64,000 nucleotides of DNA from Nitrospira sp. (lineage in GTDB: Bacteria; Nitrospirota; Nitrospiria; Nitrospirales; Nitrospiraceae). The notes under the pieces were generated by a model, which saw only the letters and a program-made list of their open reading frames with translations, was not told the origin of the DNA and ran no database searches. How positions within the stretch are numbered: position 1 is the first letter of the stretch; each line of letters opens with the position of its first letter. The stretch is taken from positions 1 to 64,000 of the forward strand of contig JARFXQ010000014.1 in NCBI GenBank assembly GCA_029194725.1, written 5' to 3'. Below are positions 33,874-43,748 of the stretch, piece after piece. The translations under genes and the position numbers were made by a program.

Positions 33874-36182
33874 CCCATCCGGAAGAGCGAACCGGGTCAA
33901 CAGCTCAGCGGTATGAGTGGTTGATGTTCGTGATGGTCTTGCTCACACTGTTCACCCTGGGTGTGGGAACATTCCTGCTCGGCCATGTTGAGCGGAGCAT
34001 CGTGGCGGCTGTCTGGCTCCCGCTGTTGGTGCTCTTATTATGGTCAACGATTCGATTGCGCGCTGAATATCGTCAGGCTCAACAGGAAAGCGCTTGGGCT
34101 CGTGCCGCCGAGGCGGCCTTACTACAAAGTCAGGAACGCAATCGAGCGATTGTCGATACGGCGCTTGATGGAGTCATCACTATCGACGCAGCCGGAATCG
34201 TGACCGAATGGAATGCCCAAGCGACGGTCATCTTCGGGTGGACTCGCGAAGAGGCGATGGGAAGATTGCTCTCGGACACCATCATCCCTGAGCGGGATCG
34301 AGAGGCGCACAGTCAAGGGATCAGGGAGTATCTCAAGACCGGAGTCGGCCCTGTGCTGAATCGTCGGATCGAGATCGCTGCGCGACATAAGGAAGGCCAC
34401 GAGTTTCCGGTCGAGATCGCCGTCTCGCCGGCGCGTATCGGTGAAGCCTATATCTTCAGCGCGTTTGTGCGCGACATTACGGACCGCCGTCGTGCCGAGC
34501 GGCGACTGGCGTCTCAATATGCTGTGACGCGAGTCCTATCCGAGGCGCTGACACTGGAAGAAGCGGTGCCGAAAATCATTCAAGCGGTCGGTGAGAGTCT
34601 CGAATGGGATCTTGGTGTATTTTGGAGGTTGGATAAACAGTCGGGAACATTGCGGTGGCTCCATCATTGGCATGCAGAGGCAATCTGCGCCGAAGAATTC
34701 ATTGCAGCGAAGCAGCTCCAGAGCTTCAAGCTGGGGGTTGGGCTGCCGGGCCGAATTTGGGAGAGCGGGCGGCCGATGTGGATCAGAGATGTGACATGCG
34801 ACCCCGTGTTTGTTTTGGCCGATGTGGCTGTTAAAGCCGGGCTTCATGGGGCGTTCGGGTTTCCGATTCGTATCGCCGGTGAAGTCGAAGGTGTCATTGA
34901 GTTTTTCAGCCATCAGGTACGCGAGCCGGATAGCGAGCTGCTTAGTATGATCACCGATGTAGGCCTGAAAATCGGGCAATTCGGTGAACGCACGAGAGCT
35001 GAAGAGGCGCTGCGCCTGACGGAGGCGCAACTGCGTCAATCGCAAAAGATGGAGGCTGTGGGGCGGCTCGCTGGTGGTGTCGCCCATGATTTCAACAATC
35101 TGCTGACCGTGATTCGGGGATACAGCGAGTTGGTTCTGAGTCGCTTGGCGCCGGTGGATCCTGCGCGACGCGAGATGGCAGAAGTCAAAAAAGCCGCCGA
35201 TCGTGCCGCCGGCCTGACGAGCCAGCTGCTGGCATTCAGCCGCCGGCAATTTGTGGCGGCCAAGATCGTCGATCTGAACGCGATCGTCATGAACATGGAT
35301 GGGATGCTGCGGCGGCTGCTGGGGGAGGACATCATTGAACTCTGCGCCGATTTGGAGCCGCAGCTGGGAGCGATCAAGGCAGATCCAGGGCAGATCGAAC
35401 AAGTGATTATGAATCTGGCCGTGAATGCTCGAGACGCCATGCCTACCGGAGGCAAGCTGACGATCGAAACCAGGAACGTCACGATCGGAAAGGGTCCTCG
35501 GCATGAAACGATGACGCTCGATGCGGGAACCTACGTGCTCCTGGTGATCAGGGACACCGGCCATGGGATGAGCGAAGAAACCCAATCACATTTATTCGAG
35601 CCGTTTTTTACCACGAAGGAAAAAGGGAAGGGGACCGGACTTGGGTTGTCCACTGTATACGGTATCGTCAAACAGAGTGGTGGGACAATCGGGATCGAGA
35701 GCAAGCAAGGACAGGGAACGATCTGCAAGATCTTTTTCCCAAAGGTAGATCAAGCAGCACAGGAAGCTCCAATCCTCGGCGGGCCAGTGGCTGGTGCAAT
35801 CGGGAGAGAAACTATCCTCGTGGTTGAGGACGACCCGTCTGTGCGCGGACTTGTGCAGGAAGCTCTTCGCCTCAGTGGGTACGAAGTGTTGGTGGCGCGT
35901 CACGGCATCGAAGCGCTCCTGACCGGCGCAAAGCACCCGGGCCCGGTCCATTTGTTGCTGACGGACGTCGCGATGCCGCAGATGAGCGGGCCGGAGGTGG
36001 CAGAAAAACTGATGGTTGTTCGGCCCGAGATCAAGGTCTTGTACATGTCCGGTTACCCCGATCATCCGGTGTTCGAACAGGGTGGGGTCAAACGGGACAC
36101 GGCCTTCCTTCAGAAACCCTTCACGCCCAATCTATTGACCCAAAAAGTTCGTGAAGTGCTCGATGGAAAGAAGGTGGCGTAG
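33870..36182 (+). CDS. Hybrid sensor histidine kinase (PAS-GAF-HisKA-HATPase-REC)
   Basis: 770 residues. Two membrane helices (~17-65) with a short periplasmic link precede a coiled segment. A PAS domain (~90-205) follows, then GAF (~210-370). HisKA has the phospho-acceptor H at ~406 (GRLAGGVAHDFNNLL), HATPase_c has DTGHGMSEE and GTGLGLSTVYGIV, and a C-terminal receiver has Asp ~699 (LLLTDVAMPQMSG). Phosphate would pass to its own receiver. There is no DNA-binding domain and no adjacent response regulator, so the output is unknown. It is translationally coupled to the YkgJ-DUF2156 gene. Confidence 0.9.
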   Translation: MTHPEERTGSTAQRYEWLMFVMVLLTLFTLGVGTFLLGHVERSIVAAVWLPLLVLLLWSTIRLRAEYRQAQQESAWARAAEAALLQSQERNRAIVDTALDGVITIDAAGIVTEWNAQATVIFGWTREEAMGRLLSDTIIPERDREAHSQGIREYLKTGVGPVLNRRIEIAARHKEGHEFPVEIAVSPARIGEAYIFSAFVRDITDRRRAERRLASQYAVTRVLSEALTLEEAVPKIIQAVGESLEWDLGVFWRLDKQSGTLRWLHHWHAEAICAEEFIAAKQLQSFKLGVGLPGRIWESGRPMWIRDVTCDPVFVLADVAVKAGLHGAFGFPIRIAGEVEGVIEFFSHQVREPDSELLSMITDVGLKIGQFGERTRAEEALRLTEAQLRQSQKMEAVGRLAGGVAHDFNNLLTVIRGYSELVLSRLAPVDPARREMAEVKKAADRAAGLTSQLLAFSRRQFVAAKIVDLNAIVMNMDGMLRRLLGEDIIELCADLEPQLGAIKADPGQIEQVIMNLAVNARDAMPTGGKLTIETRNVTIGKGPRHETMTLDAGTYVLLVIRDTGHGMSEETQSHLFEPFFTTKEKGKGTGLGLSTVYGIVKQSGGTIGIESKQGQGTICKIFFPKVDQAAQEAPILGGPVAGAIGRETILVVEDDPSVRGLVQEALRLSGYEVLVARHGIEALLTGAKHPGPVHLLLTDVAMPQMSGPEVAEKLMVVRPEIKVLYMSGYPDHPVFEQGGVKRDTAFLQKPFTPNLLTQKVREVLDGKKVA

Positions 36183-36270
36183 AGGACTGTTGAAGAAACT
36201 ATGTGATACTTCCTAACCCTCGACCTGTCGGAGTGTGAGCACCTACCTATAGACCTCCGGCTGTGACACC

Positions 36271-36780
36271 TCATACCGTTGGCTTGCGCAACTCCGATAA
36301 GGCATTGAGAATTTCTGCTGGACGAGGCGGACAGCCGGGGATACGGATATCCACGGGAATATGCCGTTCCACAGGCCCGGTCACTGCATAGCTGCCTTTG
36401 AACATGCCGCAGTCGATCGCACAGTCGCCGAGCGCGATGACAATTTTCGGGTCAGGAGTTTGCTTGTGGACGTCTTTCAACGCGCGCTCCATGTTGACGG
36501 TGACCGGTCCAGTCACCACCAAGGCATCGGCATGGCGGGGCGAGGCTGCGATATGAATGCCGAACCGTTCGACATCGTACACAGGGTTCAGGAGCGCGTT
36601 CATCTCCATCTCACAGGCGTTGCACGAGCCGGTATCTACTTCGCGGATCGCGAGCGACCGCTTGAAGAGCGTAGCTTTTTCTTTGGCCTCTGGGATAACC
36701 GGCAGCAGAGGCTTCTCCTCTCCTCGATACTGACCCGTCACAACCCCGATTTTCAAACTCTTCTTGATGATACGGAACAT
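36271..36780 (-). CDS. hyfI: Ehr/Hyf-like complex small Fe-S subunit (HyfI/NuoB type)
   Basis: 169 residues with RBS AGGAGGCAGAAC. C53 and C56 (GSCNACEMEMNALL), C120 (ALGDCAIDCG) and C150 (IPGCPPRPAEI) reproduce the four N2-type [4Fe-4S] ligands. C124 is an extra. It would be the electron-transfer subunit facing the HyfG-like partner encoded 10 bp upstream. It is last in the six-gene operon. The cluster is intact although the partner has lost its metal site. Confidence 0.87.
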   Translation of the reverse strand: MFRIIKKSLKIGVVTGQYRGEEKPLLPVIPEAKEKATLFKRSLAIREVDTGSCNACEMEMNALLNPVYDVERFGIHIAASPRHADALVVTGPVTVNMERALKDVHKQTPDPKIVIALGDCAIDCGMFKGSYAVTGPVERHIPVDIRIPGCPPRPAEILNALSELRKPTV

Positions 36781-36790
36781 GTTCTGCCTC

Positions 36791-38383
36791 CTACAGATCG
36801 TTTCCTGCGTATGAGAGGTTGAAGCTCTTGTTGATGAGAGGAAAGTCCGGGATAATATTCCCCGGTACAGCCCATTGAATCGCGGGCCAATTTACGAATG
36901 AAGGGTCACGGACTTTGCAACGATGAATCCGGCCATCTTCTCCCGCCATCACCATATAAAGGATTTCCCCTCGCCAACCTTCAACTGCTGACAGGGTCCA
37001 GTCACCTGGCTTTGGCGAGCAACTTGTTTCATTTGCGACCGGCCCGTCCGGAATCTTGGCGCGAATCTCGCGAATGAGGCGAATGGATTCATGGATCTCA
37101 TCGCCACGAACACGTAACCTGGCTCTTACATCCCCGTAGCGATACAGAGCCACGTTCACAGGTAATTCATCATAGGCGGCGAATGGGCGATCACGCCTCA
37201 GGTCGCAATCTATCCCCGATGCGCGACCCACGACACCCATCACCGCATGATCCCATGCCGTTTGCTGGTCAAGAACTCCCGTCGCCTCCAAACGATCCGT
37301 GAGGGAAGCGTTCGCAAAAATGATGGCCCCCACTTCGGAGAAGTCCGGCTGGATTCGGTTCAGCTCATCTACAAGGGCGGTGAGTTGGCGGTTCTCGATG
37401 TTCCGAGTCACTCCCCCGACCCGGATGACATTCCGAAGGAACCGTGACCCTGTGAGCCGATCATTGAGCTGCATGATCCGCTCTTTCATCCGACCACAAT
37501 GTGCATGGGCGAGCGCATAAGCTGTGTCATTGCACATGGCGCCGATGTCGCCGAGATGATTGTACAGTCGCTCCAGCTCCAAAAAGAGAGCACGAAGGTA
37601 CCTGGCTCGCCGAGGCACTTGGAGGTCCAGAAGCGTTTCAACCGCCTGGCAATAGGCGAGACTATGTCCTACCGTTGTGTCTCCCGACACACGTTCGGCC
37701 AGCGGTACCGCCCCGATCAGCGTCTGCTCCTCAAACAGCTTTTCCACGCCGCGGTGTTTCCAAAAATGGCGCAGCTCGAGCTGCATGATCGGTTCGCCGG
37801 CCACGGAAAACCGAAAATGTCCGGACTCGATGATCCCGGCGTGGATCGGGCCCACCGGCACCTCAAACACCCCTTCCCCTTCGATGCGCCGGAAGTGATA
37901 CTCACCCTGCTGTTGGCCCAGTACGCGGTTCCAGGGGAAGTCTTTCCTGAGCGGGTGCGTCCCCTTCGGCCAGTGCTCGTGCCGAACCAGACGTCGCAGG
38001 TCCGGGTGCCCCTCGGGAATGAGCCCGAACATGTCGCGAATCTCTCGCTCATACCATTTGGCGGCATGAACGTGCGGCGTAATGGATGGAAAATGCCGAT
38101 CGTTGCCCGCGAGCTCACTGGACAACAACACCCAGTGGTGAGATGTTTCTAGAGTGAACAGGTAATGAAGCCCGTAGGTGTCGCGAACAGGACGATGATC
38201 ACAGGTCCAAATGAGTGTCAGTCGGCCGCGCAAGCTCGGCTGGGTATGCAGGTAGCGAGTGATTGCCGGAAGGAGGTTCTTAGGAACAAGGAAATGAGAA
38301 GATTCTCCACAGATCGCGTCTCCCTGCACAATGACTGGGAACGCGGCCTTGAGCAAGTTGTCACAGGACCCTGGCTCTGTCAT
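36791..38383 (-). CDS. hyfG: Ehr/Hyf-like large subunit, NuoC-NuoD fusion lacking Ni ligands
   Basis: 530 residues with RBS GAGGAGAACGGTC. Residues ~30-155 are NuoC-like ([22 protein letters not shown]). The rest is the 49 kDa hydrogenase-like fold ([31 protein letters not shown]). Functional [NiFe] subunits have RxCGxC and, near the end, DPCxxC. Here these read RVSGDTT (S233, T236) and DPSFVN (S495, N498). All four nickel ligands are missing, so the protein cannot be a hydrogenase. It matches the energy-converting-hydrogenase-related (Ehr) group. Confidence 0.87.
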   Translation of the reverse strand: MTEPGSCDNLLKAAFPVIVQGDAICGESSHFLVPKNLLPAITRYLHTQPSLRGRLTLIWTCDHRPVRDTYGLHYLFTLETSHHWVLLSSELAGNDRHFPSITPHVHAAKWYEREIRDMFGLIPEGHPDLRRLVRHEHWPKGTHPLRKDFPWNRVLGQQQGEYHFRRIEGEGVFEVPVGPIHAGIIESGHFRFSVAGEPIMQLELRHFWKHRGVEKLFEEQTLIGAVPLAERVSGDTTVGHSLAYCQAVETLLDLQVPRRARYLRALFLELERLYNHLGDIGAMCNDTAYALAHAHCGRMKERIMQLNDRLTGSRFLRNVIRVGGVTRNIENRQLTALVDELNRIQPDFSEVGAIIFANASLTDRLEATGVLDQQTAWDHAVMGVVGRASGIDCDLRRDRPFAAYDELPVNVALYRYGDVRARLRVRGDEIHESIRLIREIRAKIPDGPVANETSCSPKPGDWTLSAVEGWRGEILYMVMAGEDGRIHRCKVRDPSFVNWPAIQWAVPGNIIPDFPLINKSFNLSYAGNDL

Positions 38384-38395
38384 GACCGTTCTCCT

Positions 38396-39931
38396 CTATT
38401 GGATTACAAGGAGCGTCGTTGCCTGTTCCAAGAGTTGCCGTATGGGCGGTGGCAGAAAAACACTGAATACCACAAGCGCTCCGGCGAGAAGAATGACCGG
38501 CAGATGACCCACTGTCCAGGTTTCTTCCCTCAAAATTCCTTCCGGCGGCGTACCCCAAACCATCCCGGTTATGCGATACATCAATCCACCAAATGCGAGA
38601 ATCGCAGACATTAGAAATACCGCAGTCACTGCTAGACGCCCGAATTGGTCCGATAATGCAATGGTTACCATGCCCTCGGTATTGGTGAACCACATTTCCG
38701 GAACCCCTTGCGAGGCGAGGGCCGTGGCGACTTGGACTTCGCTGGCAAACGATGAAAACGGAGGAAGCGCCGATAGCGCCAACCCCGAGATCATCAGCGC
38801 CATTGCCGTCCATGGCTGCGCAGTCGCCACCCCCTGCACCTGACCGATTTCTACAGTGTGAAAGCGGCGATGAATGTTGCCCGCAGCAAAAAACGCCATC
38901 GACTTGGCGAACGCATGATTCAGCAGATGAAACAGCCCGCCGAAGGTTCCCAGTGCTCCCCCGACTCCGAATCCAATCATGGCAATCCCCATGTGCTCGA
39001 TGCTGGAATAGGCAAACAATCGTTTGTAGTTGTGCTGGATAAGAATAAAGAATGCCGCGGTCACCAATGAGGCAAATCCGAACAACGCCAACAACCCGCC
39101 GGTGAAGGCAAACGACACTGCGTGGTCGACGATCACCCTCATCCTCAAAATCGCATAGACCGAGACCACCTCAAGGACACCTGCGAGCATAGCCACCACC
39201 GGAGCCGGCGCTTCCGTATACGCATCCGGCAACCAGCTATGCATCGGGACAAGCCCCACCTTGGTCCCATAGCCGACCAGAATGAAAATGAAGGCCAGCT
39301 TCAACACATGCGGATTGAGTCGATCGGCCACGATGAGCAGCTGGGTCACATTCAACCCCTGGCCGACATCGCTGAGCGCATGGAGCGACGAGTAGTACAA
39401 GAGGACGACACCAAACAATGCGAGCGATATTCCGACCGAACACAAGATGAGATATTTCCATCCGGCCTCCAGCGACTCTCGTCGTCGCCAAAAGGCGATC
39501 AGAAAGGTTGTGGCGAGCGTCGTCGCCTCAATGGCGACCCACTGCACCCCGACACTATTCACGATGGTTGCAACGACCATGGCAAGCAAGAACATATGAA
39601 AAAGGAAGAAGAACATGTTGAGTCTTGTCGGCGCGACGATGCCCCGCGCCACCTGTTCATCCATGTAGGATCGCATATAGAACGAACATGCCAGTCCGAC
39701 CGCTCCGATGATGAATAGAATGAAGGTCGACAACGCATCGAGGTACACCAACTGCTCCAAAGCCGTGAATGGGCCGTCTTTCAGCACAGCGCTGGTTATC
39801 ATGATCTCGGCCGTCACGAGAATGGCCATGCTCGTGAGGTTGATCGCGTGGAGCAGTGCAGAACGGTGAACGACCAAGCTCAACCCTCCCGCGAATAGCG
39901 GTGCCGCTACCAACGCCGCGACTTCGATCAT
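38396..39931 (-). CDS. hyfF: Ehr/Hyf-like antiporter-type membrane subunit (HyfF/NuoN family)
   Basis: 511 residues from ATG 39931 (RBS GGAGG 8 bp upstream; TTG 39934 rejected). About 13-14 membrane helices. The Mrp-antiporter core has FILVGYGTKVGLVPMHSWLPDAYTEAPAP, with a helix-7-type Lys in GTKVGLVP, then HNYKRLFAYSSIEHMGI. It is a proton- or sodium-translocating subunit. It lies third from the end of the operon, 12 bp before hyfG. Confidence 0.87.
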   Translation of the reverse strand: MIEVAALVAAPLFAGGLSLVVHRSALLHAINLTSMAILVTAEIMITSAVLKDGPFTALEQLVYLDALSTFILFIIGAVGLACSFYMRSYMDEQVARGIVAPTRLNMFFFLFHMFLLAMVVATIVNSVGVQWVAIEATTLATTFLIAFWRRRESLEAGWKYLILCSVGISLALFGVVLLYYSSLHALSDVGQGLNVTQLLIVADRLNPHVLKLAFIFILVGYGTKVGLVPMHSWLPDAYTEAPAPVVAMLAGVLEVVSVYAILRMRVIVDHAVSFAFTGGLLALFGFASLVTAAFFILIQHNYKRLFAYSSIEHMGIAMIGFGVGGALGTFGGLFHLLNHAFAKSMAFFAAGNIHRRFHTVEIGQVQGVATAQPWTAMALMISGLALSALPPFSSFASEVQVATALASQGVPEMWFTNTEGMVTIALSDQFGRLAVTAVFLMSAILAFGGLMYRITGMVWGTPPEGILREETWTVGHLPVILLAGALVVFSVFLPPPIRQLLEQATTLLVIQ

Positions 39932-39945
39932 CAACAGATCCTCCG

Positions 39946-40611
39946 CTATTCTTTCAGCACGGTGAGTCGATTCGTGTCCACGCTGTCGAACGCGTCTTGT
40001 AAGCGGTTCGTGTAGATCCCCGCGATCAATGTTGCGATGAGTACGTCGAAGAACACACCCAATTCGACGATCAACGGCATCCCATATGTGGCGGCGGTGG
40101 CGCCTAAGAATAAACCGTTCTCCAGCACCAGAAAACCAACCAGTTGCGTCACGGCCTTTTGTCTCGCGATCATTGTAAAAAATCCGATGAGCACGATCGC
40201 GAGGGCGATGGCCAGAGAATCTCTCGTGAGCAGAAAGCCCAAGGGAATGATCGGCTCTGAGATGAAGAAGGCCAACATGACCAGTCCGCCGCAGATCAGC
40301 AGTCCCGCCGGAACATTGACATACATCACCAGTTCTCGCTTGACGTTGAGACGGTCAATGACTTTCTTGAGGACCCGAGGAATGATGATCACCTTGATGA
40401 CACCGGTCAGTACCGCCGCAATATAGATGTGCTGATTTCCGGTCAAATAGGCCACCAGTGCCGCCGTCACAACGAGAAAGGCAGACTGAAGCGCAAACAG
40501 GTCGACGCAGGCCGAGAGCCGCCGTTGCGCCACAATCGCGAAACAGGTCAACAAGAGCAAGGCCGAGCACAGGTCGACAAGTTGCGATCCACTGTAGGAA
40601 AGAACCTGCAT
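39946..40611 (-). CDS. hyfE: Ehr/Hyf-like membrane subunit (HyfE family)
   Basis: 221 residues from ATG 40611. The open frame extends 60 bp into hyfC, but the ATG at MQVLSYSGSQLVDL is preferred. About seven hydrophobic helices (LLLLTCFAIVAQ; YIAAVLTGVIKVIIIP; AIALAIVLIGFFTMIARQKAVTQ). Residues 147-190 resemble NuoK (QLVGFLVLENGLFL, Glu in the membrane). Together with HyfB and HyfF it forms the ion-translocating arm. Confidence 0.82.
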   Translation of the reverse strand: MQVLSYSGSQLVDLCSALLLLTCFAIVAQRRLSACVDLFALQSAFLVVTAALVAYLTGNQHIYIAAVLTGVIKVIIIPRVLKKVIDRLNVKRELVMYVNVPAGLLICGGLVMLAFFISEPIIPLGFLLTRDSLAIALAIVLIGFFTMIARQKAVTQLVGFLVLENGLFLGATAATYGMPLIVELGVFFDVLIATLIAGIYTNRLQDAFDSVDTNRLTVLKE

Positions 40612-40615
40612 CCGA

Positions 40616-41566
40616 TCAGCTCCGAAGAGTATAAAAGAACAGCAGTCCGAGCAGCCCGAGGATAAACGCAACGCCCAAAAGATCCGTTACTCGGAACAAC
40701 CGTAATTTTGCGAACATACATTCGATCATTCCGATCACTGTCGCGAGTGCTGCGGTTTTCGCCAGGTAGACCAAGACCCCGATCATCATTGCGGCAGGCG
40801 CAGCCGTGGTCGCAATTCCCCAAGGAGCGAAGACGTTGGCAATCAAAGAGAGGAAGACGGCCAACTTCAGACTTGCCGCCCATTCGAGCAAGGCGAGGTA
40901 GCGCCCCGAGTATTCCAGGATCATGGCTTCATGAATCATCGTGAGTTCAAGATGTGTCGCTGGATTATCGATCGGCACCCGCCCTGTCTCTGCGAGTGCC
41001 ACGAGAAAGAGGGATGCCAACGCCATCAGCTGGGGGGATGGGTCCGTTGCGACTCCATCCAACAGCGCGGTCTTGTGGACGATCGTGCTCAAGTTCGTCG
41101 AACCATTGGTCAGAGCAATCGCAAAGATAGAAAGGATCATGGCCGGCTCGGTCAGGGATGCAACGATTGCTTCGCGACTGCTTCCCATCCCGCCGAACGC
41201 TGATCCGGCATCGAGCCCAGCAAGAATCAGGAAAAACGTCCCCAGTGCAAGGAGATAAACAAGCGCGATGATGTTTCCCGCAAAGTTCATGGGGTTCTGC
41301 GAGATGAACGTCGGGACCAGTAGACCAGCAGTCAGCGTGGAGGCGAACACGATGTAGGGTGTCACAGTGAAAATCCATGAGGTGGTGGTCGAGAGCACCG
41401 GCTGTTTCCGGAAGAGCTTGGCCAGGTCAGCGTAAGGCTGGAAGACACTCGCGCCTCGTCGCAATTGCAGACGTGCCTTGACCTTTCGGATCAGACCTAC
41501 AAGAAACGGCGAGACGGTCAGTAAGACCGTCACTTGAGCAATAACGAGAATGATCGCTTGTAACAT
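40616..41566 (-). CDS. hyfC: Ehr/Hyf-like membrane subunit (HyfC/NuoH family)
   Basis: 316 residues from ATG 41566; TTG 41569 is rejected. Eight helices. Family signatures are RRGASVFQPYADLAKLFRKQ, DNPATHLELTMIHEAMILEYSGR with the conserved Glu residues of NuoH TM helices, and GRVPIDNP. It anchors the HyfG/HyfI electron-transfer pair to the antiporter subunits. It starts 3 bp after the hyfB stop. Confidence 0.87.
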   Translation of the reverse strand: MLQAIILVIAQVTVLLTVSPFLVGLIRKVKARLQLRRGASVFQPYADLAKLFRKQPVLSTTTSWIFTVTPYIVFASTLTAGLLVPTFISQNPMNFAGNIIALVYLLALGTFFLILAGLDAGSAFGGMGSSREAIVASLTEPAMILSIFAIALTNGSTNLSTIVHKTALLDGVATDPSPQLMALASLFLVALAETGRVPIDNPATHLELTMIHEAMILEYSGRYLALLEWAASLKLAVFLSLIANVFAPWGIATTAAPAAMMIGVLVYLAKTAALATVIGMIECMFAKLRLFRVTDLLGVAFILGLLGLLFFYTLRS

Positions 41567-41569
41567 CAA

Positions 41570-43597
41570 TTACACCGCGAGCAACAATAAGAGGATGAGG
41601 GTGACGAAGATATAGGTCAGGTAGAGATGCAGGCTTCCTGCCTGGATCACTCTCAGCCGGTCGGCCAGCGTCGTGAAGAAGGCCACCAGGGGATCGTAGA
41701 GATATTTCTCGAAAATCGGTTCGATGTGAAACTCAAAGCGGCGTCGCTTGGCAAAGTATCGCGACTCATCGAGAAACTCCGTCTCGAGTTTGACCGTCGG
41801 CTGGTAAACAGTGCTGAAGACTCGCTTGATCGGCTGGACGAAACCGGTTGCGGTGTATTCCATCCGAGGTGTGAGGTTGATCCCGCAGCCCCACGTCTTG
41901 TAACGACGTTTTCTGCGATGGCCGCCGAACGTGACGGCTAGCCCCCATCCCAGCAGCGCCAGAGCCATCAGCAGCAGCGCCAACGTCGGAGTGGACAAGC
42001 TTGAGAAGTCGACATTTACAGGCGCAAGGGCCCATCCATCCATCGCCAGCACCTTACCTTGAATCGATATTCCGGCCAGAGGAGCAACGACCTGGTCCAG
42101 CAGCGGCAGTATCACCATCGGCGCGACTCCCAGCACCACACAGAAGACGGCTAAGATCCCCATTCCGACACGCATTGGAGCCGGCACTTCTTCAGCGTGG
42201 CGTGCATGGGTACTCCGCGGCAATGCGAGGAACGAAATCCCAAAAGCTTTTGCGAAGCAAGCCAGAGCCAGTACGCCGGTCAGAGCCAGGATAGCGGCGG
42301 CGATCGGCAGCATCAGCTTGAGAAACGCCGTCGGAAGTTGATAACTGAGGAAGAGACTTTGGAAGATCAACCACTCACTCACAAACCCATTCGTGGGAGG
42401 GAGAGCGGAAATGGAAACGGCTCCGATCAAAAAACAGATTCCTGTCCAGGGCATGCGCCGAAGCAGGCCACCATATTCTTCGATGTTACGTACATGAGTT
42501 GCATAGAGCAGCGAGCCGGCGCCCAGGAACAGCAGGGCCTTGAACATCGCGTGATTGATCGTATGGTACAGCCCAGCCACCAGTCCGAGAGCGGCCAGTT
42601 CCTTCAATCCGTAGGAGTGAAAGATCATGCCGGATCCGATGCCCAACAAGATGATTCCGATGTTTTCTACGCTATGAAACGCGAGGAGCCTCTTGAGGTC
42701 ATGCTCCATCAACGCGTACATCACGCCCAGCAACGCTGATGTTGCTCCTAGGAACAGCACGGTGAACCCCCACCACCAGGGAAACTGGCCACCGAGAAAA
42801 TCGAAATACACCCGAATCAGGGCATAGATCGCGGTCTTAATCATAACGCCGGACATCAGAGCCGAAATATGCGACGGTGCCGCGGGGTGAGCATAGGGCA
42901 GCCAGACATGGAGCGGTACGATACCCGCTTTTGTGCCGAAGCCGATCAAGGCCATCAGAAAGGCGAGCGTTCTCATGCCCTCCGGTAGGGACTGGTTAGG
43001 ATGCCGGAAAATTTCAAAGGAGAACGACCCGGCACCCTGGAAGAGGATCAGGAATGCCACGATGATGAACGCCGTTCCGACATGCGTCATGATCAAGTAG
43101 AACAATCCTGCATAGCGGACCTCGGTTTTTTCATGCTCCGTCACCACGAGGAAATAGGAGAGCAACGACATCAGTTCCCATGCGATGAGGAAAAAGAAGC
43201 CGTTGTCCGCGAGCACCACCAGGGTCATGGAACAAAGAAACCCATTGAAGAGGGATCCAATCGTCGAGACTGATGCGCGCCCATCAAAATGCCGCACGTA
43301 TCCAAGGGCATAAATCGAAGCGGCGAGACCCGCGAGGGAGATGGTCAAAAGAAAGAATGCGGCCAGTGGATCAATTCGAATCGCGAAGGCGAGCAGGGGA
43401 ATCGTCGATGCTAGTGAGCCGGTGATGAATCCCGAAGACGTGAGGCCAAGGAGCCCGAGAACGACACCTGCGCTGGTTGCCACGACGGCGGGGACACCGG
43501 CAGAGAGACTTTGAACTTCAGCTCGTCGGGGGAGACAGAATGGGAGCAGTATACCGACGACATAGCTGCCGAGAAGAATCCATAACAGGTTCAGCAT
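41570..43597 (-). CDS. hyfB: Ehr/Hyf-like antiporter-type membrane subunit (HyfB/NuoL family)
   Basis: 675 residues with ~16 helices. The core motifs are FLIAWELMSLLSYFLVVTEHE (WExxS with TM Glu), FGTKAGIVPLHVWLPYAHPAAPSHISALMSG and HDLKRLLAFHSVENIGII. The C-terminal soluble part (KTWGCGINLTPRMEYTATGF) is typical of HyfB. It is the first large gene of the hyfBCEFGI operon. No hyfA- or hyfH-type ferredoxin gene accompanies it. The RBS is weak (GAGG 14 bp upstream). Confidence 0.88.
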   Translation of the reverse strand: MLNLLWILLGSYVVGILLPFCLPRRAEVQSLSAGVPAVVATSAGVVLGLLGLTSSGFITGSLASTIPLLAFAIRIDPLAAFFLLTISLAGLAASIYALGYVRHFDGRASVSTIGSLFNGFLCSMTLVVLADNGFFFLIAWELMSLLSYFLVVTEHEKTEVRYAGLFYLIMTHVGTAFIIVAFLILFQGAGSFSFEIFRHPNQSLPEGMRTLAFLMALIGFGTKAGIVPLHVWLPYAHPAAPSHISALMSGVMIKTAIYALIRVYFDFLGGQFPWWWGFTVLFLGATSALLGVMYALMEHDLKRLLAFHSVENIGIILLGIGSGMIFHSYGLKELAALGLVAGLYHTINHAMFKALLFLGAGSLLYATHVRNIEEYGGLLRRMPWTGICFLIGAVSISALPPTNGFVSEWLIFQSLFLSYQLPTAFLKLMLPIAAAILALTGVLALACFAKAFGISFLALPRSTHARHAEEVPAPMRVGMGILAVFCVVLGVAPMVILPLLDQVVAPLAGISIQGKVLAMDGWALAPVNVDFSSLSTPTLALLLMALALLGWGLAVTFGGHRRKRRYKTWGCGINLTPRMEYTATGFVQPIKRVFSTVYQPTVKLETEFLDESRYFAKRRRFEFHIEPIFEKYLYDPLVAFFTTLADRLRVIQAGSLHLYLTYIFVTLILLLLLAV

Positions 43598-43647
43598 GCG
43601 ATCGGTTGAGGTCCTCGTGCTCTTGTCGGATTACCTCAGGACGATTG

Positions 43648-43672
43648 AATGTTGCGGTTTATCCGCAACATT
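43648..43672. repeat. Perfect hairpin in the leader of hyfB
   Basis: AATGTTGCGG (43648-43657) and CCGCAACATT (43663-43672) are exact complements with a 5 nt TTTAT loop, 51 bp upstream of the hyfB start. No U-tract follows on either strand. Position between the 35-residue peptide gene and hyfB suggests a post-transcriptional control hairpin or a dimer-binding operator. Confidence 0.6.
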
Positions 43673-43748
43673 GGCTGAGATACAGGAGCGATCGCTCATC
43701 CGCGATTGGCGCATGCCGAGTTGCTCAGCCGGCCACCAATGCTGCGTC

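Noticed and set aside
36271..43597. A functional [NiFe] group 4 hydrogenase or formate hydrogenlyase
   Set aside because: The large subunit lacks all four Ni-ligand cysteines, and no formate dehydrogenase or ferredoxin subunit is encoded in the operon.
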